The notes beneath the pieces were generated by a model. That model worked only from the letters and a program-made list of their open reading frames with translations, was not told the origin of the DNA and made no database searches. The translations under genes were made by a program, and so were the position numbers. Below, in pieces: positions 52,278-60,313 of a DNA stretch of 64,000 nucleotides. How positions within the stretch are numbered: position 1 is the stretch's first letter; each line of letters opens with the position of its first letter. Source of the DNA: Planctobacterium sp965279005 (GTDB lineage: Bacteria; Pseudomonadota; Gammaproteobacteria; Enterobacterales; Alteromonadaceae); assembly GCA_965279005.1 (NCBI GenBank), contig CBDIHK010000029.1:620001-684000 (forward strand), written 5' to 3'.

Positions 52278-53482
52278 TTTACCTTCTCGTTCCTGGATCT
52301 ACACAGCCCATTGTGATCTTATACTCCCTTTTGGGAGCCAGCTTAATGAGTATTGATGTTTTCGCTGAACACTTTTCTGATGTCACCGATCCCCGCCAAT
52401 CAGCCAAAGTCACTTATCCTTTGTACGATGTATTGTTCTTATCTGTTTGCGGTGTTATCACCGGATGCGAAGGCTGGGAAGACATTGAGGACTTTGGTCA
52501 TGCCAGACTTAGCTGGTTGCAGGGATTAGGTTTATTCAAAGATGGGTTGCCCGTCCATGACACTATTGCACGTATCATTTCCAGTATCGAACCGGAACAG
52601 TTACAAAGCAGTTTTATCAGTTGGATGCAGAAGGTTCATTCCCTGACCGATGGTGAAGTGGTTGCCATAGACGGTAAAACACTACGTAGCTCTTACAACC
52701 GGGAAGACCGTCAGTCAGCCATTCATATGGTCAGTGCGTTTGCTACAGCCAATGGTGTTGTTATGGGGCAAATAAAGACGGACAGTAAATCCAATGAAAT
52801 TACCGCCATTCCTGAATTACTGAATTTACTGGATATTAAAGGCTGTCTTATCACGATTGATGCCATGGGCTGTCAAAAAGCGATAGCGAATACCATTGTG
52901 AACAAAGGCGCTGATTATCTTTTGGCAGTCAAAGGCAACCAAAAGAAACTCTATGATGCAATAAAGTTGGCTTTTAGCGGTATCGATACTGAATCATTAA
53001 ACATAGAAAAGGGACATGGCCGTATTGAGGCCAGGGAATATCATGTTCTGGACGCTTCTGAATTAGCGGAGACTTTTCCTCAATGGACAGGGTTAAAGAG
53101 CATAGGTATGGCTGTCAGGTATCAGCACGATGATGAGAAACCTTCACTGGAATATCGTTACTACATCAGCTCCGCGACACTGAGCACAGACCAGTTTGCC
53201 AAAGCAGTAAGGAGCCACTGGGGCATAGAGGCAAGCCTGCACTGGGTCTTAGACACTGCCATGAAAGAAGATGATTGCCAGATATTCAGAGGTAATGGTG
53301 CTGAAAACCTGGCTCGACTTAGACACATTGCAAAAAACATGATTAAGGCAGATAAAAGCAGAAAGGCCAGTGTTCGCAGAAAACAGCGCATGGCATTGAT
53401 GGAAGAAAGTTACCTGGAAGCGGTGTTTTTAGCGGGCTGCAATACTCTGGTTAAAAACTAAGCACTCATGCTCTCGCCGTGC
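52237..53482 (+). mobile_element. ISAs1-family insertion sequence within the ABC exporter gene
   Basis: An element of 1246 bp. The terminal inverted repeats are related: left GCACGGCAAGATCGCGA and right (reverse complement) GCACGGCGAGAGCATGA. It is flanked by the 8-bp direct repeat AACTAATG (52229-52236 and 53483-53490); the identical flank can be read as up to 12 bp (GCAACTAATGGC). One intact transposase gene. The clean duplication and intact transposase indicate recent insertion. Confidence 0.88.
52346..53461 (+). CDS. ISAs1 family transposase
   Basis: A 371-residue DDE transposase. The ATG at 52346 follows a GGAG site; an earlier in-frame start at 52313 adds only leader residues. Typical ISAs1 features: FSDVTDPRQSAKVTYPLYDV at the start, VVAIDGKTLR (first Asp), ITIDAMGCQKAIA (second Asp), GADYLLAVKGNQ, and HWGIEASLHWVLD with the late acidic residue. 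Its base composition is more GC-rich than the surrounding island. Appears intact. Confidence 0.93.
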   Translation: MSIDVFAEHFSDVTDPRQSAKVTYPLYDVLFLSVCGVITGCEGWEDIEDFGHARLSWLQGLGLFKDGLPVHDTIARIISSIEPEQLQSSFISWMQKVHSLTDGEVVAIDGKTLRSSYNREDRQSAIHMVSAFATANGVVMGQIKTDSKSNEITAIPELLNLLDIKGCLITIDAMGCQKAIANTIVNKGADYLLAVKGNQKKLYDAIKLAFSGIDTESLNIEKGHGRIEAREYHVLDASELAETFPQWTGLKSIGMAVRYQHDDEKPSLEYRYYISSATLSTDQFAKAVRSHWGIEASLHWVLDTAMKEDDCQIFRGNGAENLARLRHIAKNMIKADKSRKASVRRKQRMALMEESYLEAVFLAGCNTLVKN

Positions 53483-53492
53483 AACTAATGGC

Positions 53493-54335
53493 CTTATTGC
53501 AAAGATATTCGAATACAAGATGTTAAGTATACACTTTGATAGGCTTGCTGATATAGTCCACTCAGAATTAGATCATATCCACAATGATGAAAAAGTTACA
53601 TCTGAGGCTAGTCCAGAAAAAGGAATATTTTTAGGTGACTTGGAAGTACTCAATGTTGGTTTTAAATATGGTGATTGCGAAAAAGAAGTGTTTAAAAACC
53701 TTAGTTTAAAGATTAATCACGGTGAATCTGTTGCGATTATAGGACAAAGCGGAGCGGGAAAATCTACACTTTTAAAGTGCATGATAGGCCTCTTTAAGGT
53801 CACTAATGGGGATATATTAGTTGATGGAAATTCTATATATAAGGATGAAAACTACCGCTCCCAAATTGCAGTAGTGATGCAGGATGACCAGCTTTTGTCG
53901 GGCACAATTTTGGAAAATATATGTTGTTTTTCCGACAATCCTGATTTTGAACTTGCCAAGCAATGTGCTGTATTTGCCTGCATAGATCATGAAATTATGA
54001 ATATGCCAATGCAGTACAACACACTAGTCGGTGACATGGGTTCAAGCTTAAGCGGAGGTCAGAAGCAAAGGTTAATTCTAGCTAGAGCCTTGTACCGGAA
54101 ACCCAAAATACTCTTTTTAGACGAGGCAACTAGCCACTTGGATACCAAAAATGAAGAACAACTAAACTCCAACATCAAACAACTGAACATTACTAAGATC
54201 ATGATCGCTCACAGACCAGAAACTATTAAAAGCGCCGACAGAGTTGTGGGCATAGGGCGTGGTAAGATTGTTGAGTTAACGCAAAAACTCAATAAGGGTA
54301 GAATAAGACCAAATTCCAGTGTTAATAGTGCATGA
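53493..54335 (+). pseudogene. C39-peptidase ABC exporter, 3' part (ATPase domain)
   Basis: The frame continues that of 50910-52238 across the IS (ATNG then LIAKIFEYKMLSIHFDRL). It contains the end of the transmembrane domain and the nucleotide-binding domain: Walker A GQSGAGKS, signature LSGGQKQR, Walker B ILFLDEAT and the switch His in IAHRPET. An ATG at 53520 could allow a free-standing ATPase fragment to be made, but a split exporter is unlikely to be functional. Confidence 0.88.
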
Positions 54336-54395
54336 CTATAGCGGGTCGATAAGCAGCAGTTATTAGAAATTCAATTCTTCAATCTATGAAAAACG

Positions 54396-54887
54396 CTAAT
54401 TTACCGCGACAGTAACCGAAATGGTGTCGCGGTACACACCTGCATATTCAAACCCATTTACTTGAGGGGTAATTTGGATAACCCGGCCTTTGTGGTCACC
54501 TGCAATACCACTACCAGCCCTTTGCTGCACTTCAACCGGGCTAGTTAACGCCACATTCCCAGTGGTTTTCGGAATGCGCATTAAATAAGGGATTTGGTTA
54601 CCTGCATCATTGACTAGATAGCCACCATTTACGGATGAATAAGTGGCAGTGGCATTGCTTTGCCCAGTATTGCACCAAATACGGATATTGGAGGTGTTTT
54701 GGCGGGTACTGCTGCTGAGGTCTAGCTGGATAGACCGGTTCCGGATCCTGGCGTTTACTTTGCACAATGGCTCGATCGTACCAACGAATTCTAGTTCGAT
54801 AGTCTGACTGGCATCATTGGTAATATTGGCTGATACCGTGTTTGCAAACATCAAACACGCAATCAATGTCCCCAGGATCAAGCGCAA
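54396..54887 (-). CDS. Spore-coat-U/pilin-like secreted protein
   Basis: A 163-residue protein with a signal peptide (MRLILGTLIACLMFANTVSA). The mature part starts IELEFVGTIEPLCKVNARIR and has a paired Cys pattern (PLCKV ... IWCNTG) as in spore coat U/fimbrial-type immunoglobulin-like subunits, ending YRDTISVTVAVN. Such subunits are normally assembled by chaperone-usher systems, but none is adjacent. A truncated, closely similar copy lies at 47403-47774 on the other side of the peptide-export island. Confidence 0.75.
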   Translation of the reverse strand: MRLILGTLIACLMFANTVSANITNDASQTIELEFVGTIEPLCKVNARIRNRSIQLDLSSSTRQNTSNIRIWCNTGQSNATATYSSVNGGYLVNDAGNQIPYLMRIPKTTGNVALTSPVEVQQRAGSGIAGDHKGRVIQITPQVNGFEYAGVYRDTISVTVAVN

Positions 54888-55143
54888 AGTGTCGGATTTC
54901 CGTTATTTTTCTTTAGTCTCCGGTGCGCTAAGCAGGAATAAGGCCAGTTTTGCTCCACAAATGTTGGATTTAATATCCTCAGTCAGTTTTTGTGGAAATA
55001 TTTATCTCAGCTTGCGCCTGAAACTGCCGCCGAACATCACTCCATATTATTGTTTAACCATTGCCGCTCAAGTAACATTGGCTTTGCTGAAAAATAGGCG
55101 ATAAATAAGAACTTACCTAGTCCCACAACGTAAGTGTTTACAT

Positions 55144-55599
55144 ATGAGCGGAAGTTTCCAATTAATCATTGCTGCAATATTTAGTTTCGTAGCCGCGTTA
55201 TTGCACATAGCAATCATTTTTGGCGGCGCACAGTGGTACCGATTTTTTGGTGCTGGCGAGAATATGGCGAAATTGGCTGAATCGGGCAGCTCATACCCGA
55301 CCTTGGTGACATTAGCAATTGCCATAATACTGTCTATTTGGGGCCTTTATGCTCTCTCTGGTGCCGGGGTAATTTTCAAATTACCTTTGTTAAAAACCGG
55401 ATTAGTGCTGATTACCTTTATATACTTGGCAAGGGGCATTGCTGGGTTAGTCTTGCCTTTTGTCAGCGAACACCCTGCAATAACCCAAAATTCATTCACG
55501 TTTTGGATGGTCAGTTCTGTCATTTGTTGCTTATTTGGAGTGATGTACTTGTTGGGCACTACAAATAGCTGGAAACACCTATCTGGCGGTAATCTATAG
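55144..55599 (+). CDS. Four-helix membrane protein, unknown function
   Basis: A 151-residue protein with four hydrophobic segments (about residues 5-28, 54-72, 80-100, 115-138). Conserved-looking features are ALLHIAIIFGGAQWYRFFGAG near the first helix and ARGIAGL before the last. No family is recognised with confidence. The ribosome-binding site is weak. Followed 66 bases later by an FMN-binding protein gene on the same strand. Confidence 0.6.
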   Translation: MSGSFQLIIAAIFSFVAALLHIAIIFGGAQWYRFFGAGENMAKLAESGSSYPTLVTLAIAIILSIWGLYALSGAGVIFKLPLLKTGLVLITFIYLARGIAGLVLPFVSEHPAITQNSFTFWMVSSVICCLFGVMYLLGTTNSWKHLSGGNL

Positions 55600-55665
55600 A
55601 TTAAGGATCTGATAACAGTTTAAGTACGTTCAAAGTTTAAACTCCAACAATATATCAAAAAGCCC

Positions 55666-56247
55666 ATGCCAGATATTCCGCCAACTTGGCAATCACTCTT
55701 ATTGAATGCCCTACAACAAAACAACAGTAAGCCAGAAGCCCGCTATATCCAAGTGGCTACTGTTGATGAAAAGCAACATCCTCATGTCAGGACAGTGGTA
55801 TTCCGCGGTTTTCAAAACCAAACAAATTTACTATTCCACTCAGACGTGCGAAGCAATAAAGTCCATGAGCTGAAGGAGAATCCCAAGTGCAGTGTTTGCT
55901 GGTACTTTGCCCAGACTCGTGAGCAGTTTCGCATTAGAGCAACAGCCCAAATAGTCAATTACAATGATGGGCTATCACCAGCTCTCTTAGCAGAACAGTG
56001 GCAGAACTTGTCTGAAGCGGCCAGGGCACAATATTACGCCGCGAGCCCAGGCAGCCATTTTATCCCTGACGATGAAGGTGGAGCTAAACAAGCAATAAGT
56101 TCCACAGCGCCATCTGAGAATTTTTGTGTCGTCATTCTTGAATCCGGTTTTGTTGACTACCTAAATTTGAGAGGGACACCGCAAACCAGGCTTCAGTATA
56201 CAAAACAGCCCAATGAAACTTGGCTGGCAACGGCAGTTAATCCTTAA
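55666..56247 (+). CDS. Pyridoxamine 5'-phosphate oxidase-like FMN-binding protein
   Basis: A 193-residue cytoplasmic protein. ARYIQVATVDEKQHPHVRTV, VFRGF and LLFHSDVRSNKVHEL form the FMN-binding split barrel of the PNPOx family. VCWYFAQTREQFRIRATAQI and SPGSHFIPDDEGGAKQA match the Alr4036-type branch, whose members are of uncertain substrate. Not the biosynthetic PdxH itself, which has a different C-terminus. Single gene, ending at a bidirectional terminator. Confidence 0.8.
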   Translation: MPDIPPTWQSLLLNALQQNNSKPEARYIQVATVDEKQHPHVRTVVFRGFQNQTNLLFHSDVRSNKVHELKENPKCSVCWYFAQTREQFRIRATAQIVNYNDGLSPALLAEQWQNLSEAARAQYYAASPGSHFIPDDEGGAKQAISSTAPSENFCVVILESGFVDYLNLRGTPQTRLQYTKQPNETWLATAVNP

Positions 56248-56302
56248 TGTGGCGAAATAAGCAGTAATGCCCTGGTTCACGTAAACCAGTTTGACAGCAA
56301 AC

Positions 56303-56340
56303 AAAAAAGCGCCTTGGTATTGCTACCCAGCCGCTTTTAA
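56303..56340. terminator. Bidirectional terminator between converging genes
   Basis: A-rich/T-rich arms AAAAGCG and CGCTTTT flank an inner GGTA-TTGC-TACC hairpin. T-runs occur on both strands. It serves the rightward FMN-protein gene and the leftward sugar-transporter gene. Confidence 0.72.
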
Positions 56341-56366
56341 CAACGGGAACTGTTACGTACCTAGGC

Positions 56367-57806
56367 TTAACCCATCACTTCTTTCTTACCACGCCTAGCC
56401 TCCAAGTCTTCTCGGATTTGGTGGGCTTTTTCTTCGGTAATGGGATATAGGTACACCATCCAGATAGCGACTAGCGAGCAGACCATAGGTATGAAGGCAT
56501 CAAAGACACGCATCAAGAACAAGGTGCGCTCAGTTTGGTCGCCTCCTAATTCAACATCAAAACCGCTTCCAGCCAGCAAGAAACCGCCCAACGCAAGTGC
56601 AGCTGCCATGCCTAGCTTAACTACCCACCAGAAGATGGAACCAAACATACCCTCACGGCGCTCGCCACGCTCCAATTCATCCATATCGCAGACATCGGCA
56701 ATCATGGATCCCATCAGGGTAAACAAAGGACCCAAACCAAAGGCCAATAAAGGCATTGGCACCAATAACAACCAAGGATGTTCTGTGCTGTAGCAGAACC
56801 ACTTCAAGCCATAACCCAGCGCTGATATACCGATAGCCCAGAAGAAGGCACGGCGTTTGCCTATTTTAGTTGCCAACCAGCTAGTGGCAATGATAGAAAA
56901 AAACGTCGATGCAGCAGACAAAGTGCCAGCATAGCCGGTATATTCAGCCCCCAAACCCGTATCACCTGCAAATACATAATAAATAATGACGTAAGCTTGA
57001 AAGTTAGCCACCATCATAAAACCGTTGAATACTAGGAACGTTGCCGCACAAAGGCATAAAAATGGCTTGAATTTGACTGTCGCGCCAAATCCAGTAAAGA
57101 AATCTCCTATCGCCATGGATTTGGACTCTTCTGGTGTTAAACCCACCGGGCCAGTAATTTTTTCTTTCAAGAATATAGCAGGTAGAATGCCCACGAATAT
57201 GGCGAAGGCGCCAATTATCATGGCTAGATAGGCAGCACCATCCACCATGTTGTCAAACCAAGCGTCGTTTTGCATGAACCATAAAAACCAGGGCGATATC
57301 ATATAGACGCAGTAGCCCATAAAATTCTGAACCGCCATTAACCGGGTACGCTCGTGGTAATCAGGGGTCAGTTCGTAACCCATGGCGACCCAAGGTGTCG
57401 CAAAAACCGTGTAAGCGAGATAAAAGACCAGGGAGCCAATCAGGAAAAACCAAAAATAGTAATTTTCAGATTTTCCCTCAGGAAATTGCCACATCAACAT
57501 AAACACGATGCCAACGAGGATCGCACCAAAAAATATGTAAGGACGCCGACGTCCCCACTTGGACTTGGTGTTGTCCGAAATGTACCCCATCAAAGGATCG
57601 GTTAAGGCATCCATCAACCTGGGTAAGGCGCCTAATAAACCGGCGAGCGCTGGGCTCATGCCCAAGCCCAGGTTTAATACAATCATCATGCGTCCAATCG
57701 CATCGGCTAATGTGTTATTGACCATGGCACCTAGGCCATAGATCACTTTTTTGCCGAAGGGGATCCTATCCTGCTGGGCAGTTTCGTAATGCTGGTTATC
57801 ACTCAT
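56367..57806 (-). CDS. GPH-family (MelB-like) sugar transporter
   Basis: A 479-residue inner-membrane transporter with twelve hydrophobic helices. Glycoside-pentoside-hexuronide signatures: KVIYGLGAMVNNTLADAIGR, LTDPLMGYISDNTKSKWGRR and PWVAMGYELTPDYHERTRLM. Members import di- and oligosaccharides with Na+ or H+. Divergent from two signal-less GH3 genes, so it probably brings beta-linked glucose oligomers from periplasm to cytoplasm for them and for the GH149/GH17 enzymes. Confidence 0.92.
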   Translation of the reverse strand: MSDNQHYETAQQDRIPFGKKVIYGLGAMVNNTLADAIGRMMIVLNLGLGMSPALAGLLGALPRLMDALTDPLMGYISDNTKSKWGRRRPYIFFGAILVGIVFMLMWQFPEGKSENYYFWFFLIGSLVFYLAYTVFATPWVAMGYELTPDYHERTRLMAVQNFMGYCVYMISPWFLWFMQNDAWFDNMVDGAAYLAMIIGAFAIFVGILPAIFLKEKITGPVGLTPEESKSMAIGDFFTGFGATVKFKPFLCLCAATFLVFNGFMMVANFQAYVIIYYVFAGDTGLGAEYTGYAGTLSAASTFFSIIATSWLATKIGKRRAFFWAIGISALGYGLKWFCYSTEHPWLLLVPMPLLAFGLGPLFTLMGSMIADVCDMDELERGERREGMFGSIFWWVVKLGMAAALALGGFLLAGSGFDVELGGDQTERTLFLMRVFDAFIPMVCSLVAIWMVYLYPITEEKAHQIREDLEARRGKKEVMG

Positions 57807-58084
57807 TTGCTTAGGGTACCAATACTATTTTTATGCACATTAACCTTATAGCTGGAGTTCGTTAACACAATGTAAATACGACCAGCAGGTGCAAAGGCTA
57901 CGACGAACTGGCGCATATATTCATCATCTATCAACGCGGTACAAATTCCCTCCTCCCACCTAGGCAGTTTCCCAATAATCTTACGGAAAGTCCCTTTGGG
58001 CTAATTTGCCCAGCCGCATATTAGCCTTGGGCTAAGGTATAACCTTATAAAAAAATTCATATTTTATGAGTAAAAAATATATCT

Positions 58085-60310
58085 ATGGCTCATATTGAAA
58101 AAGCGATTGAAACAGCCTGCTCCGACGTGTCACAACGCGTTGAGGATTTGCTTGCACGGATGACACAAGCTGAGAAAATTGGCCAATTATGCCAAGTATC
58201 CGCAGCAGAAGGTTATATCCCGGATCACCTGCGCCACGCTGTTGCCCAGGGGCAAGCGGGCTCCGTTATCAATGAAATCGATGCCAATGTAATTAATGAA
58301 CTACAGCGCATCGCCGTGCACGAGAGCCGCTTGGGTATACCTTTGCTAATCGGCCGCGACGTTATCCATGGTTATAAGACTATATTCCCAATTCCTTTAG
58401 GCCAGGCAGCCTCCTGGTCCACCGACATTGTGCGCCGTGGTGCAGAAGTCGCCGCCATTGAAGCCAGTAGCATGGGTATTAACTGGACTTTCGCCCCCAT
58501 GATCGATATCAGCCGGGATCCGCGCTGGGGACGCATAGCTGAAAGCCTTGGCGAAGATCCACATTTGTGTTCCGTGCTTACCGTTGCCATGGTTGAAGGT
58601 TACCAGGGCGACGACATGGCGGAAGACGGCAAGATTGCAGCTTGTGCCAAGCACTTTTGTGGCTATGGTGCGTCCGAAAGTGGCAAGGACTATTGCACCA
58701 CCAATATCCCAGAAAATGAATTGCGCAATGTCTATATGCGCCCGTTTAAAGCGGCGTCTGACCATGGTGTGGCGAGTTTTATGTCTAGCTTTAGCGATTT
58801 AGACGGTATCCCTGCCACTGCTAACGCTTGGCTAATGGATCAAGTGCTCAGGGGCGAATGGCAGTACCAAGGTTTTATTGTCAGTGACTGGGAGTCAATA
58901 TCACAACTGACTATACACGGCCTGTGTGAGGACACCGCAGTAGCCGCGATGGAAGCATTCAATGCTGGCATTGATATGGAAATGGTCAGTACCTGTTACC
59001 GCGACCATTTGCCGGAGTTGCTTGAGCGTTCACCTAGTCAGGTGGCACAACTCGATCAAATGGTCAGGCGTTTGCTGACCGCAAAGTTTAACCTAGGCTT
59101 GTTCGACAAGGATGTCACGCGAGCCCAGGCATTGCCTGACAACTTGCCAGATGGCCACCTACAGGCAGCAAAACAAGCAGCACTGGAAAGTTGTGTATTG
59201 TTGCAAAACAAAAATGATGTGTTGCCACTAGACAGCCACTCATTGAACAAAGTCGCCCTGATCGGCCCATTGGCGGACGACGGCTATGAACAACTCGGCA
59301 CCTGGATATTTGACGGAGAAGCCAGGCATACGGTTACAGTTTTGCAGGGGATACACGCGCTTTTGGGTGACCAATGTGAATTAAATTATCACAGGGCGAT
59401 GCAAACCAGCCGCAGCCATAGTTTGGATGACCCTGCCCGCATTGAGCAACTGGCGCAGCAAAACGATGCCGTTATCTTGATATTGGGCGAAGAATCCATC
59501 CTGTCTGGTGAGGCGCATTGCCGTGCCGAACTTGGGCTACCGGGCTGCCAGGAACAGTTGATTGAACTAGTTGCAGCGCAGGGCAAACCCGTGGTGTTGG
59601 TAGTGCTCGCCGGGCGTCCCCTTACCTTGGAACCCATTATCGAAAAAGTTGACGCCATCCTATATGCTTGGCATCCGGGTACCATGGGCGGGCCAGCAAT
59701 CGCAGATTTACTATTTGGAGAGGCCAATCCAAGCGGCAAGTTACCCGTGACTTTTCCACGCAAAGTGGGACAAATTCCCATTTACTACAGTCAAAAGCCC
59801 TCTGGCAAGCCGGTATCTTCACACAATTATGTGCACATGGATCATATACCGGTGCGCGCTGCACAAACCTCTTTGGGCATGGCTGCGTCACACTTGGACA
59901 CCCATTACACGCCGCTATACCCCTTTGGCTTTGGACTGTCCTACAGCCGGTTCAGCTACAACCACCTTGTGTTATCACAGCACAAGATGGCAATGGATGA
60001 CACATTATTTGTATCGGTCACCATCAGCAATGACTCGGATCGCCAGGGAACTGAAATTGTGCAATTGTATATTCAAGATCTTGTAGGTAGTATCACGCGC
60101 CCGCCGAAGGAACTAAAAGGTTTTCAACGGGTCTCACTTGACCCAGGTCAACACCATCAAATTAGCTTCGAGTTAACTTGGCAAGACCTAGCGTTTTATG
60201 GGCGGGACAAACAATTGCGAGCAGAGCCAGGCCGATTCAAACTCTGGGTAGGGGGAAGTTCGGCTGAGGGCTTGGAAGCGGAATTTACTCTGGAGGCAAA
60301 CCACAGCTAA
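58085..60310 (+). CDS. GH3 beta-glucosidase, cytoplasmic (BglX-like)
   Basis: A 741-residue three-domain GH3 enzyme lacking a signal peptide (MAHIEKAIETACSDVSQRVE). Motifs: PLLIGRDVIHGYKTIFPIPL, DPRWGRIAESLGEDPHL, CAKHFCGYGASE and the nucleophile Asp in FIVSDWESISQL. The second domain has SCVLLQNKNDVLPL and WHPGTMGGPAIADLL, and the C-terminal fibronectin III-like domain has GTEIVQLYIQD and PPKELKGFQRV. It should hydrolyse beta-gluco-oligosaccharides to glucose in the cytoplasm. It starts a two-gene operon with another GH3. Confidence 0.93.
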   Translation: MAHIEKAIETACSDVSQRVEDLLARMTQAEKIGQLCQVSAAEGYIPDHLRHAVAQGQAGSVINEIDANVINELQRIAVHESRLGIPLLIGRDVIHGYKTIFPIPLGQAASWSTDIVRRGAEVAAIEASSMGINWTFAPMIDISRDPRWGRIAESLGEDPHLCSVLTVAMVEGYQGDDMAEDGKIAACAKHFCGYGASESGKDYCTTNIPENELRNVYMRPFKAASDHGVASFMSSFSDLDGIPATANAWLMDQVLRGEWQYQGFIVSDWESISQLTIHGLCEDTAVAAMEAFNAGIDMEMVSTCYRDHLPELLERSPSQVAQLDQMVRRLLTAKFNLGLFDKDVTRAQALPDNLPDGHLQAAKQAALESCVLLQNKNDVLPLDSHSLNKVALIGPLADDGYEQLGTWIFDGEARHTVTVLQGIHALLGDQCELNYHRAMQTSRSHSLDDPARIEQLAQQNDAVILILGEESILSGEAHCRAELGLPGCQEQLIELVAAQGKPVVLVVLAGRPLTLEPIIEKVDAILYAWHPGTMGGPAIADLLFGEANPSGKLPVTFPRKVGQIPIYYSQKPSGKPVSSHNYVHMDHIPVRAAQTSLGMAASHLDTHYTPLYPFGFGLSYSRFSYNHLVLSQHKMAMDDTLFVSVTISNDSDRQGTEIVQLYIQDLVGSITRPPKELKGFQRVSLDPGQHHQISFELTWQDLAFYGRDKQLRAEPGRFKLWVGGSSAEGLEAEFTLEANHS

Positions 60311-60313
60311 ACC

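Larger units (their letters stand above)
47775..54395. other. AT-rich peptide-export island between two spore-coat-U-like copies
   Basis: Base composition drops markedly relative to both flanks, and codon choice shifts to A/T-ending codons. Cargo: double-glycine-leader peptide, M23 peptidase, small membrane protein, HlyD adaptor and C39-type ABC exporter, plus an ISAs1-family insertion. The flanking homologous copies (47403-47774 and 54396-54775) are in the same orientation. No integrase or tRNA attachment site is seen. Horizontal acquisition is inferred. Confidence 0.65.

Noticed and set aside
54817..55104. 95-codon plus-strand ORF opposite the spore-coat-U-like gene start
   Set aside because: Its first part is antisense to a signal-peptide-coding region and the rest lacks a domain or ribosome-binding site.
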